Source of the DNA: Tetranychus cinnabarinus
Taxonomy: Eukaryota; Arthropoda; Arachnida; Trombidiformes; Tetranychidae
Assembly (NCBI GenBank): GCA_022266195.1
Contig: WHVY01000003.1
Coordinates: 5,022,001 to 5,086,000 of the forward strand
DNA: 64,000 bases
Reading direction: 5' to 3'
How positions within the stretch are numbered: position 1 is the stretch's first letter; every line of letters starts with the position of its first letter. The notes under the pieces are model-generated. The model saw only the letters and a program-made list of their open reading frames with translations, was not told the DNA's origin and made no database searches. The position numbers and the translations under genes were made by a program. Below, piece after piece: positions 46,827 to 55,987 of the stretch.

Positions 46827-48119
46827 ATGGCACTACCAAGTCTCAACTCTCTGGTAAGTTAAAAAGAAACAAAAATATAATCAAAATTGTGTAGATGTAC
46901 TGAATTTGTTATAATACTTATAACTGTTATCCAACTACTTCTTCTCCTTCTCACCTAAAAAATTATCTTACAACACTCAATCCCTGTACAGAATGATACA
47001 ACTATTTCAGAAGAGATAAAATTTGCTATATGTCTTGAATTTATAAAGCTAAATAAAATAACAGATACCAACAGAGACAAAATTATTAAAAAAATTAGAA
47101 ATGTTCCATTTATTCAAGTTTTAGACAAAATGTTAATCTCTGAACAATGGCTAGAAAGATCTTCAGGCGAAGAAATAGGAAGATGTGCAACTTTCAGAGA
47201 TGAACTATCTTTAGGAATAGATGATGACAATCCTTTAATTCAGGGAACCTCTTCCGTCAACCCATCAGTCTTATCTAATAATGCACAAAAAAGACAAATT
47301 TGTCAAAGCTTCTCAAAACTTTCTATTCCCAAGACATGGTATGATGTAAGTGAGATCAAGATCTGGCCACTAATATTACTAAAAAATAAGCTTATCAACA
47401 CTCGTCTAAATGGTATGAGTATTCCTCAACAGATGAAGAATAAGTTAGATCAAGTATTAGAGAATACCTCAACCGATGTTGGTGGTATAATTGAGGTTGA
47501 GCTAGGGTATAAAAGCTTGAAAGTTAAATGTACTGACATTCCAAGTAGATCAAGACTATACAAATTTCTTCAAACTGAATTAAAAGATTGGGACATTACA
47601 GTTCCTGAACTTCGTAATCCCATGATAAAATTAAATGGAATTAAAATTGATCCAGAAGATAAAAATAAGTTTGACACATGGTTAGATAAACTGCATACAC
47701 GTAATGGATGGCCTTCTGATTCTGCGAAATTTGACTATGCATTCAAAAGAAATGGTTCGTTTGATATTGTTCTATCGGTTACACCGCAAACGAGGGAAAA
47801 GATACAACGAAAATTTGGTCTTGTTAATCTTGGCAGCAGTCTGATAAATGCAACTGATTACTTCAATATTAAATTCTGCACCAGATGCTGTTCCTTCGGT
47901 CATGCAAATGGTAAGTGTAAATTGGTTACCAGATGTGGATACTGTGGAATTAATCACTTTGGAGAATGTGAAACCAAATCCAATCCTGAAAAGCAATTCT
48001 GTCACAACTGTATGCAAAAAGGTCAAAATGTTTGGGATAAAAACTGTCCAGTTTATCGTGTCAAACTTAAACACGAACTTGAGAAAACGAACTTTAACTA
48101 TACCATGATAATGGGTTAA
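46827..48119 (+). CDS. Retrotransposon ORF1a, gag-like zinc-knuckle protein
   Basis: The spliced model is 46827-46853 plus 46992-48119, giving 384 residues; without splicing the first ATG is at 47130 (329 residues). The C-terminal third has Cys/His clusters typical of retroelement gag: CTRCCSFGHANGKC, CGYCGINHFGEC and CHNCMQKG. The rest is charged and helix-rich without a fold I can name. Such proteins bind element RNA and package it with ORF2. The apparent intron (46854-46991) has GTAAGT and a TGTACAG acceptor and keeps the frame exactly, which is odd for an element copied through RNA. Confidence 0.75.
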
Positions 48120-48610
48120 TCCAATTCCTTCTCTGATCAACAACTTTAACCAACTAATTTACGTTCTATTATTACTAAAGCTAATTCCATACAAAGCAAA
48201 CCGATACTTTTACTCACTTAAAAACAATTGAATTTAATTAACTTAATCTGTCTGTCTTCAACTTACTAACTCTTCTTTGAAACTAACTTAACTTAATCCA
48301 ATTGAGATCTTCTCACACAGTAATTTCAAACTACACCTAAAATAGGCTCTTGTCTATGAATATAATCCGACTTAAAATATCAATATTTTAGACTACTTTA
48401 GAATTTTCTCACACTACTCATGCTTTTATGACCCCTAATATAACGAATTGCCCTGCAGACAAAATATGACAATGCCATGCCAACCCACCAAAGTACCTCC
48501 TGACAGAGTATATGAAACGAATCATCTTCTCGTGAACTCTCACTAACAATTCATCTATGAGTGTTACTAGTTAACTAGTACTTCAAACAAACTTTCTTCA
48601 TCTGTGTACT
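48120..48610 (+). other. Spacer between retrotransposon ORF1a and ORF1b
   Basis: About 490 bases, C/T-rich on the plus strand (for example CTTAACTTAATCC and TTCTCACAC). No long frame. It could carry the signal for translating ORF1b, but nothing specific is seen. Confidence 0.5.
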
Positions 48611-49507
48611 ATGTTTGCCCCTTCAACTATTGCGACGGTACAATTAAAGATTCATCGTGAACTTCAGGCCAGAAGATTAGGCTGGTTTTCTGTAAAAGGT
48701 GTGAGACCAAACTTTGGTATATCAATACAAATAATTGATAACCAGAACAATCAGATTGCTAATGTTCCAACCATCAAACGCTTGTTGTACTCTGTGCTAG
48801 AAAGAGTTGGTCAACCTCATATCAAGATTCGAAACATTAAAAAATTTGGATCTAAAGTTATAATTTTTGTGAACAGTGAATCTTTCATTGAAGAATACAC
48901 TGAAGTGATCTCAAGAATTCATCCTACGTGGCAAATTACAGTTCGTCGACCATCTCCAGCTCAGGTTAAGTTCTCAATTAAGACAACCTTATCCAATCCT
49001 TCTAAAGAGAACATCACTCGTATGATCATCGCTCAAAATCATCTACTAGACGATTCAACAACAAAAGTTCAACACATTCTATCTCACCGTCAATCTGAAT
49101 CAACCATTGTTTTGGACATAAGCAGCAGCAACAGAGATAAAATACTTGATAACGACGGGTGGATAAATTTTATGAATTTCTCCTCCAGGTGCTACGATCA
49201 TATTAACATTATTGTATGTGAAAATTGCTGGTGCTTTGAGCATTTTTATACCACCTGTGATCGTCCAGTTAAATGTAGATTGTGTTGTTTGTTTCACGAC
49301 TCCCAAATCTGCCAAACTCTTCCAACTGAACGTGAATTTACCTGCGCCACTTGTTTTCCTGAGAAAGTTAATCATCATACCTTATCTTCTAAGTGTCCTC
49401 ATCTGAGATACAAGATTCGACAAATTGTTGCAGACAATGACATCAAATCAGATTGGCTATCCCTCTCGCCAAATTTCCCCCTGGAATATGCGACTCTTTC
49501 ACTGTAA
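48611..49507 (+). CDS. Retrotransposon ORF1b, second zinc-finger nucleic-acid-binding protein
   Basis: 298 residues from the ATG at 48611. The N-terminal two thirds are basic and of alpha/beta type, compatible with an RNA-binding fold (inference). The C-terminal part has a Cys/His series: CENCWCFEHFYTTC, CRLCCLFHDSQIC and CATCFPEKVNHH. Architecture parallels ORF1a, but I see no close sequence identity, so it may be an ancient duplicate or a separately acquired ORF. It overlaps ORF2 by 71 bases in the +1 frame, suggesting coupled or frameshifted translation of ORF2. Confidence 0.75.
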   Translation: MFAPSTIATVQLKIHRELQARRLGWFSVKGVRPNFGISIQIIDNQNNQIANVPTIKRLLYSVLERVGQPHIKIRNIKKFGSKVIIFVNSESFIEEYTEVISRIHPTWQITVRRPSPAQVKFSIKTTLSNPSKENITRMIIAQNHLLDDSTTKVQHILSHRQSESTIVLDISSSNRDKILDNDGWINFMNFSSRCYDHINIIVCENCWCFEHFYTTCDRPVKCRLCCLFHDSQICQTLPTEREFTCATCFPEKVNHHTLSSKCPHLRYKIRQIVADNDIKSDWLSLSPNFPLEYATLSL

Positions 49508-52500
49508 CATGAATAAAAGATTTGCGGACACCATTGATATGATAACCATTATATCAAAAACTCCCAACACAATTGGTTCAATCGTGGAAGGAAACAGACG
49601 TGCTTTGTTTCAAAGAGCTTCTCTACAAAATATTGTGATTAATGATCAAACTGCCCTAATAGTGTCTGATAATCTCAGAATATATGGTTATGATAAAAGT
49701 ATGCCAAATATCATTGTTGCTCTTATTGGAAATGAAAAAGATGCTATACTTGCCTGCTCAGTCTACATCAATCCCAAAGACCTCTCTCAATTGGGAACCT
49801 TCATGAAATTCATCCAACCATACCTACATCATCCCATCATCATAGCTGGCGATTTTAATGTGGAACATCCTCTTTGGTCATGTAAATTTTATCATGGAAC
49901 AATCAAGTCTGCATGTATGTTAGCTGACTTCTTTTGGGAAAACTCACTCACCATCTACAACTCTCCTCCTGAACCGTCTAACTTTACCTTCAAGCAGAAT
50001 GAAAAGATTTCATGGCTTGATTTAATCATAGGAAATATTGAAGCTAGGGATTTTGAGCTTACGGAAGAAGTAGTTACTGACCACAAGATGCTAAAAATAA
50101 GCTTCTATCTAAGTGTAGCCTTCAATGAAAAACTCAGGTTTCAAAAATACAAAAGTTACTTCACTCCTCTCAAACATGAAGATCTATCAATGAAAATTGA
50201 TATGTCTAACTCATATGAAATCGATCAAACTTTTAGACGTATTATCCATAGCAATTTTAACAATGACAAGAAAATACTCATAAGATATAGAAAACACAAT
50301 CTTAGAATAAGAAGACTGAGAAAGAAAATTAAGATGATAAAGCGTCAGAATAAGCACAACTTTTGTGATGAGATAAATGAAATGGTCAGGGATCTGAGAC
50401 AACAAGAAATGATTGAAAGAGAAAAAACTAGAAAAAATTCGCTTCTTTTTATGATGAAAAACCTTAACAAACCAGAACTATTTTGGCCACTAATAAATAA
50501 GATTTTGAAGCCCAATAACACCTTGACCGCAATGTTATCAGATGATGACTGCCGTCAAAGAGAGCTATGGGGCTTCATCTACAGCTATCCTTATTTATCT
50601 CATACATCAGGAACAGAAAGAAACAGACTATCAGATGAGGAAGTTGAGAAGGTGAGGAGGATGACCTTTAAGAAACAATCTGGATACGCAGACAACTTTA
50701 CCTCTAAAACATGGTTGAGTTTCTGGACAAGAAACAAGGAAGAATTGATTAAGCTGATAAAAATAACCTTTGAAAAAGGTTATATACCTCAAACAATTAA
50801 AGTGTTTGGAGCTCATTTTATTCCAAAGCCAAATGGTTCATTTAGAGTCATCAGGATTTCCAACTACATCTTGAAAATCTATGACAAAATACTTTCGGAC
50901 AGAATTTTCAAAGTAATCAGCAAAGTGATCATTAAAAACACTCAATTTGCCTATCAAAAGAACATAAGTGTTCTTGATCTTCATGTCATTCTATCTGAAA
51001 AATGGCACGTCTCGAAACAACTTATTATAACTGACATATCGAAAGCCTTTGATGTGGTAAATGTAGACTATGCTGTTGAGGAACTGCTAAAAGTAATGGA
51101 TGAGTCGGATGTAGCAATGATAAAACAATTCATACATGGGAGATGGCTCCGAACCAAGGTAGATGGTCATTTCAAATACAAACCTGATCCTTATGGTGTC
51201 CCTCAAGGATCTAATGTTGGCCCTCTTCTCTTCATAATCGCGCTCAACAAGGTAATAAGAACACTTAAAATGAAGAGCATCGACATCATGGCTTTCGCTG
51301 ATGATCTATTCATCTATACAAGGAAAGATAAATGTGCTGAAACCTTGGAAATTTTACAAACCGAACTGAAGAAAGCTAATCTGGTATTTAACAAGGACAA
51401 AACTCGTGTAATATCCTGTAAGAAAACTGATCCAATCAAAATTGTTGGTATCTTTTTCAACCAAACAACGACGGTTAATAACATCGATAAGTTAATCGAG
51501 TTGGCTGGAGGACTTCTCACTAAGAACCAAGCAACACTCCGATATCTGCCACTAGTGCTTAAACGACACATCATTAGTGCCTTTGCATCTTCACTTCTAT
51601 ATTCCCTATCTCCTCAAATACTGCTAAAAAATGATGACTATCTAACTCTTTTTTCAAAGATAATTCATCGGATAAACTCCTTTCTTAAACGAATCACTTA
51701 TACTCCTCATAATGTATCAGCATGGACACCGATTGCCATACTTGGAATCATCAATCCCTTAAAAGTCTGGATCAAGAATGTACTCAAAGCAGTACTAAGA
51801 ACGTCTACAAACATCAAATTGTGGCCATTTGTTCAACACTTTTCACCTTTACCAATGTTCATCAAAAAACCAAACATGGAAGTGTTCTATTACAGAAAGT
51901 TACCATCTAAAACAATCCTACCAAAGTTACCACAAGTTGGTTACAAACTCAAAGGTGATATAATACAAATCATCACATGTAAAGAAGTGTCATTCTACAG
52001 GATTGAAGAATCCAATGGTGAACGTGAAAATCATTTTCTAGCCATCTTTATAATGGTTCAAAAAACAAAGGATCAAGCTGTCACTTACATCATACCAAAA
52101 ATACTGATTGAACATCCAAGGTCCTACTCAGCAATGTATGTGGCTTCCCTCTGCAACCTGAATGCAAAAAACTATATTTGGATGGAGGGCGAAAAATGCA
52201 ACAATCTAGACAGACCAAAGGGTATAATCAAAGTTGTCAAGAACAAAATAATAACCTGGAATTATTTTGACAAGAAAGTTGATCTAAAACTAAATGACTT
52301 CTTTGAAGACAACTTCAAAAAAGATGATGGATCAATCAATAACTTCTTCGACTACAACCTAAATGTTGTTAGTTTTGGTATGATTGGAGATATGTTTGCG
52401 GAAGCAACTATCAAACTGATCTCTGACCTGACCATAAAAGTGCGTTTTCTAAACTTCTACAAAGGAAAAGATCGTAGTATTGAACACTACTTAAAAGAAT

Positions 52501-52691
52501 GTAAAACTACTGAAGACCTAAGACAAATAACAAATGGATGGAAATTTGAAGGTATTCGTAGCGTGGATGCTAAGATCACATTGTGCCTAAGGAAATTGGA
52601 GGAAAAACTGGATACAAAACTAAAAGCCTGCGAAAAAGAGGTCCCATCTTCAAGAGTCATAGCTTGTCGAAGGCACAAACAGCTTCAATAA
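49437..52691 (+). CDS. Retrotransposon ORF2: APE-type endonuclease and reverse transcriptase
   Basis: 1,084 residues from the ATG at 49437. The N-terminal endonuclease keeps the expected residues: Asn in HCNMNKR, Glu in SIVEGNR, GDFNVEHPLW, SWLDLIIGN and TDHKML. Reverse transcriptase follows with FIPKPNGSFRVIRISN, motif A DISKAFDVVN, motif B YGVPQGSNVGPLLF, and motif C MAFADDLFIY with both catalytic Asp. The last 350 residues have no CCHC zinc finger. They contain an alpha/beta stretch (about 835-960) that could be a degenerate RNase H, since no clear D-E-D-D set is visible. The frame is fully open, so the protein could be active. It would nick target DNA and prime reverse transcription there. 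Confidence 0.92.
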   Translation: MTSNQIGYPSRQISPWNMRLFHCNMNKRFADTIDMITIISKTPNTIGSIVEGNRRALFQRASLQNIVINDQTALIVSDNLRIYGYDKSMPNIIVALIGNEKDAILACSVYINPKDLSQLGTFMKFIQPYLHHPIIIAGDFNVEHPLWSCKFYHGTIKSACMLADFFWENSLTIYNSPPEPSNFTFKQNEKISWLDLIIGNIEARDFELTEEVVTDHKMLKISFYLSVAFNEKLRFQKYKSYFTPLKHEDLSMKIDMSNSYEIDQTFRRIIHSNFNNDKKILIRYRKHNLRIRRLRKKIKMIKRQNKHNFCDEINEMVRDLRQQEMIEREKTRKNSLLFMMKNLNKPELFWPLINKILKPNNTLTAMLSDDDCRQRELWGFIYSYPYLSHTSGTERNRLSDEEVEKVRRMTFKKQSGYADNFTSKTWLSFWTRNKEELIKLIKITFEKGYIPQTIKVFGAHFIPKPNGSFRVIRISNYILKIYDKILSDRIFKVISKVIIKNTQFAYQKNISVLDLHVILSEKWHVSKQLIITDISKAFDVVNVDYAVEELLKVMDESDVAMIKQFIHGRWLRTKVDGHFKYKPDPYGVPQGSNVGPLLFIIALNKVIRTLKMKSIDIMAFADDLFIYTRKDKCAETLEILQTELKKANLVFNKDKTRVISCKKTDPIKIVGIFFNQTTTVNNIDKLIELAGGLLTKNQATLRYLPLVLKRHIISAFASSLLYSLSPQILLKNDDYLTLFSKIIHRINSFLKRITYTPHNVSAWTPIAILGIINPLKVWIKNVLKAVLRTSTNIKLWPFVQHFSPLPMFIKKPNMEVFYYRKLPSKTILPKLPQVGYKLKGDIIQIITCKEVSFYRIEESNGERENHFLAIFIMVQKTKDQAVTYIIPKILIEHPRSYSAMYVASLCNLNAKNYIWMEGEKCNNLDRPKGIIKVVKNKIITWNYFDKKVDLKLNDFFEDNFKKDDGSINNFFDYNLNVVSFGMIGDMFAEATIKLISDLTIKVRFLNFYKGKDRSIEHYLKECKTTEDLRQITNGWKFEGIRSVDAKITLCLRKLEEKLDTKLKACEKEVPSSRVIACRRHKQLQ

Positions 52692-53385
52692 ATCACTAAC
52701 AACAATCACCACCTTTCAAATCTAAAAACTAAAATCTCTGTCAAACAAAAATCTCACCTAACTCTCACATAACTAACCACCTAAAAAATTACCCCAAAAG
52801 AAAAAACCTAAAATTCCTAAGAAAACACAAATGTAAAAGAAACATAATGTAAAAACTCAAACTCAATGTAATTCCCGAGCTGGGTCTTGTACTCAGACTA
52901 TCTATTCAAAACCGGAATAGATAGGCCACAGAAGTACACTGTGGTGGGCATGTGTAGTACATGAGGGTCTGTAACAGATGCTTTCTAAATAAAGGAATTC
53001 AAAATTGTCTCACCATTGATGATTATTGTATCTTTAGACTAAATTGTGACTTGTTTAACGTATTTATAGTTAATTTTTGTAATAACACTTTTTCTTTAGG
53101 TAAGTCAATTCATGTTATTTATACCCACTTTATTCACTGTGACTTGTTAACCATTTAAAGTGTATTAGTGTTTTAGAGTTGAAGGAGTAAATGCGTTACT
53201 CATTGACTCAATCTATGGCTCTCGATTATCAATTGTTACCACCATTTTTGTTTTATTTGATATCTCTATCCATTGATTATCTGACTTAATAATATTCGTT
53301 TGATCAATTTTGTACATTAACTTAAAATGTCATTCTGTTCTTCATTATTCATTTGTAGCCATATTTAAAATTTACATGCTTCAAG
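52692..53385. other. Retrotransposon 3' region and RAD23 upstream region
   Basis: 52692-52990 is the A/C-rich trailer of the non-LTR element. It includes small palindromes (CTATTC...GAATAG at 52901-52921; CCACAGAAGTACACTGTGG at 52926-52944) and an AATAAA. The remaining 0.4 kb is AT-rich and must contain the RAD23 promoter, unless RAD23 has a remote 5' exon. Confidence 0.5.
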
Positions 53386-55952
53386 ATGTTGGTTACTGTA
53401 AGGACATTGAACCAGCAAACATTCAAAATTGAAATCGACCCCGAAGAGAAGGTATTTATATTCTATTTTATTCACTTATTTGATCATAATATTTTATTTC
53501 AATTATTTAAAATCATCTTTTAATTTATAGGTAAGCGATTTGAAAAAGAAAATAGAAGAAACGAAAGGCCCAACCTTTGCAGTTGCAAACCAGAAGTTGA
53601 TTTATGCAGGTTAGTAGTGAAACCATGCCATTCCCAATCAAGTGTTTTGCATAGCTCTTGTAGTTGATTGAAGTAATTGATCGTACTTCTGATGTCATGT
53701 AGCCGGCTCTTTGCTAATATCCTGTGTAATATTTGTTTCATTAATTTTCACATTCTTTACTTTTCTTTCTTTCGCACCAGGGAAAATTTTGAGCGACGAG
53801 AATAAAATAAGTGAATGCAATATTGAAGAAGCTAAATATGTCGTTGTTATGGTTCTACAACCTAAAACAGAGCAAACATCAAGTGCCAGTCCAAGTGCTC
53901 CAAGCAAACCCATCAGTACTCCAACTACTGGTGCCACTGGCTCGAGCAGTGCGTCAACAGCTACCACAACCGGCTCGTCAATAGAAACAAGTAAAGCTTC
54001 AGCCAAGAAAGAAAGTAGTGGCAAAGAGGAAACAGCAACAACTCCTTCTGCTGAATCAAATCTAGTTTTAGGAGATCAATTTGAAGATATGGTCAAAAAC
54101 ATCATGGAAATGGGTTATGATCGTAACCAAGTGGAGAAAGCATTGAGAGCCAGCTTCAATAATCCAGAAAGAGCTGTTGAATATCTTATAAATGGGCTAC
54201 CATTGGATGCTGTTGCCGATGAAACCGCTCCTCCAGTTAGTGAGGGTGAAACTGGTGGATCCACAACTCCTACCACAGGTGGTCGAATAGTTTCTGCGGA
54301 TCCTAGTAATCCTCTGGCTTTTCTTCGTAGCCAACCAATGTTTTTACAGATGAGACAAATAATCCAACAAGATCCTCTAGCACTTTATAATTTAATGCAA
54401 CAAATTCGTGAAACTAATCCTCAATTATACGAGCTGATAAACCGAAACCAGGAGAATTTTGTTCAAATGTTAAATGAACCAGATATGGCTGGACAAGCAA
54501 CAGGACCAATTTCAAATCCAGCATCACTTGGTGGCAGTAATACAGGAGGAACAGGTGGTGGTGGTGGTGCATCAGGATTTCCTTCTGGGATCGAAAATTT
54601 AATCGGAACAGCGCATATCACTCAGGCAGATAAAGAGGCCATTGAGCGGGTAAGAAAATCTTGACAAATACTTTTAGAAAATACATTTCATATCCATCCT
54701 GACATCTTTTCATCAAGCTTACCTAAAATTATTTCATAGCAAAAATTTTATATTTAGATGAAAACAGTTTTCATTTAAGGATTTTGAACTAAATTAACAG
54801 AGAGTATCTTTTAAGTATTCTTCAAGGACTTTATCACCAACGAGTAGCTTCAAAATTTTATTGCAGAACGTAACTTATTCTTGATATTAAATAGCCGGTT
54901 AGTTTTTTAATATTTACTTTAATGTAGATTATTTGGTCTTTATTGACTTTAACTTAAACCAATTTTAATTCCAGTTTTTATCATAAGAATCGTTATCTGA
55001 CTGGGAATTCATAAATTCCTGATCAATTTAGAATGAACACAAAAGACACTCTCTGTGAGGAATTTAAGCCGGATTGAAAGAAATGATAAGAATTTGATTG
55101 AATTGTTTTTTTTATTCAATTTTTTTCTTCATTCAGCTTGCATGTTGGAGTTTGAGAGAGGATAATGAGTGGTCCTTATCAGGCTGCCGCTATAGTGTTT
55201 GAGTGTATTGTATATGAGAACTGAAAATGAAAAGGTGCGTACATGCATCTTGAAGAGCTTAGGGATTAAGGAAGGGATTTGAAAAGACATGATAAGAGAG
55301 AAAAAGGAAAGAAGTAGGGAAAAATTTTCATAGCAAGTTTGTGACAGAAAACAGAAAAAATGATTTACATATAAAGCTATAGTAATTGGTATTTCAACAA
55401 GAGAATAAAGGTCAACAAATTTCAACTGATTGACAAAATTGGATTGGCTGTGGAAAAAATTTTTTTCAATAATTTGTTTGAGTCAGTCAATGTTGACATC
55501 TTAATCGCATAGTTGCATAAAGCTTATCAAGGAGACATTTTAAAGTAAGAAAAGGGTATTGAGAAAGAGGGAAACTAGATGTTTTGAAAGGAGTGAAACG
55601 AGAAAGGGTGAAATGAAGGAATGAAGAAGATACAAATATTGGAATTGTTGATCGTGAAAAAGCATTCAGATTGTTTACAGGACTGGAACTTTCTTAAGAC
55701 AGATAGAAAGGGTGAAAGATAAATAGAAAAAGGGGAAACAAAAGATTGCTGATGATTATAATTAGATGTTATTGAGAATATGATGTATAACAAAAATATT
55801 ATGTTACTAACAATTCGCTTTTCTTCTCTTTTCATCAACAGCTGAAAGCTCTCGGATTCCCTGAATATTTGGTAATTCAAGCCTATTTTGCGTGTGATAA
55901 AAACGAAAATTCGGCTGCAAATTTCCTTCTTTCACAAGCTTTTGATGATTGA
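53386..55952 (+). CDS. RAD23: RAD23 ubiquitin-receptor / nucleotide-excision-repair protein
   Basis: Four exons (53386-53451, 53531-53609, 53781-54649, 55842-55952) join to 374 residues. Domains in order: N-terminal ubiquitin-like domain (MLVTVRTLNQQTFKIEIDPE through KILSDENKISECNI), a Ser/Thr/Ala-rich linker, UBA1 (VKNIMEMGYDRNQVEKALRA), a Gly/Thr linker, the XPC-binding STI1-like domain (NPLAFLRSQPMFLQMRQIIQ), a Gly-rich stretch, and C-terminal UBA2 (LKALGFPEYLVIQAYFACDK) carried on the last exon. In eukaryotes it brings ubiquitinated proteins to the proteasome and stabilises the XPC damage sensor. The first two introns are short; the third is 1.2 kb. The stop lies only 35 bases from the stop of transportin on the other strand. 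Confidence 0.96.
54650..55841. other. RAD23 intron 3
   Basis: This 1.2-kb intron has a GTAAGA donor and an ATCAACAG acceptor. It is AT-rich with GA-rich stretches (55270-55330, 55560-55740). No nested gene is seen; the minus-strand frames here lack recognisable features. Confidence 0.6.
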
Positions 55953-55987
55953 TTAACACTTGAATCATTGCTATCCAAAAAAAGAAA

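Larger units (their letters stand above)
46530..52995 (+). mobile_element. Non-LTR retrotransposon with three ORFs (APE endonuclease/RT class)
   Basis: A coding block on the plus strand comprises a zinc-knuckle gag-like ORF1a (to 48119), a second zinc-finger ORF1b (48611-49507) and an endonuclease/reverse transcriptase ORF2 (49437-52691). All three are open, suggesting recent insertion. Downstream is about 300 bases of A/C-rich 3' UTR, with an AATAAA near 52987 just past short palindromic segments. No LTRs are seen. The clade is uncertain; the gag-like CCHC ORF plus APE-type endonuclease fits the Jockey/I/R1/CR1-type supergroup. Outer limits are approximate, as neither a poly-A tail nor a target duplication was identified. 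Confidence 0.85.
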
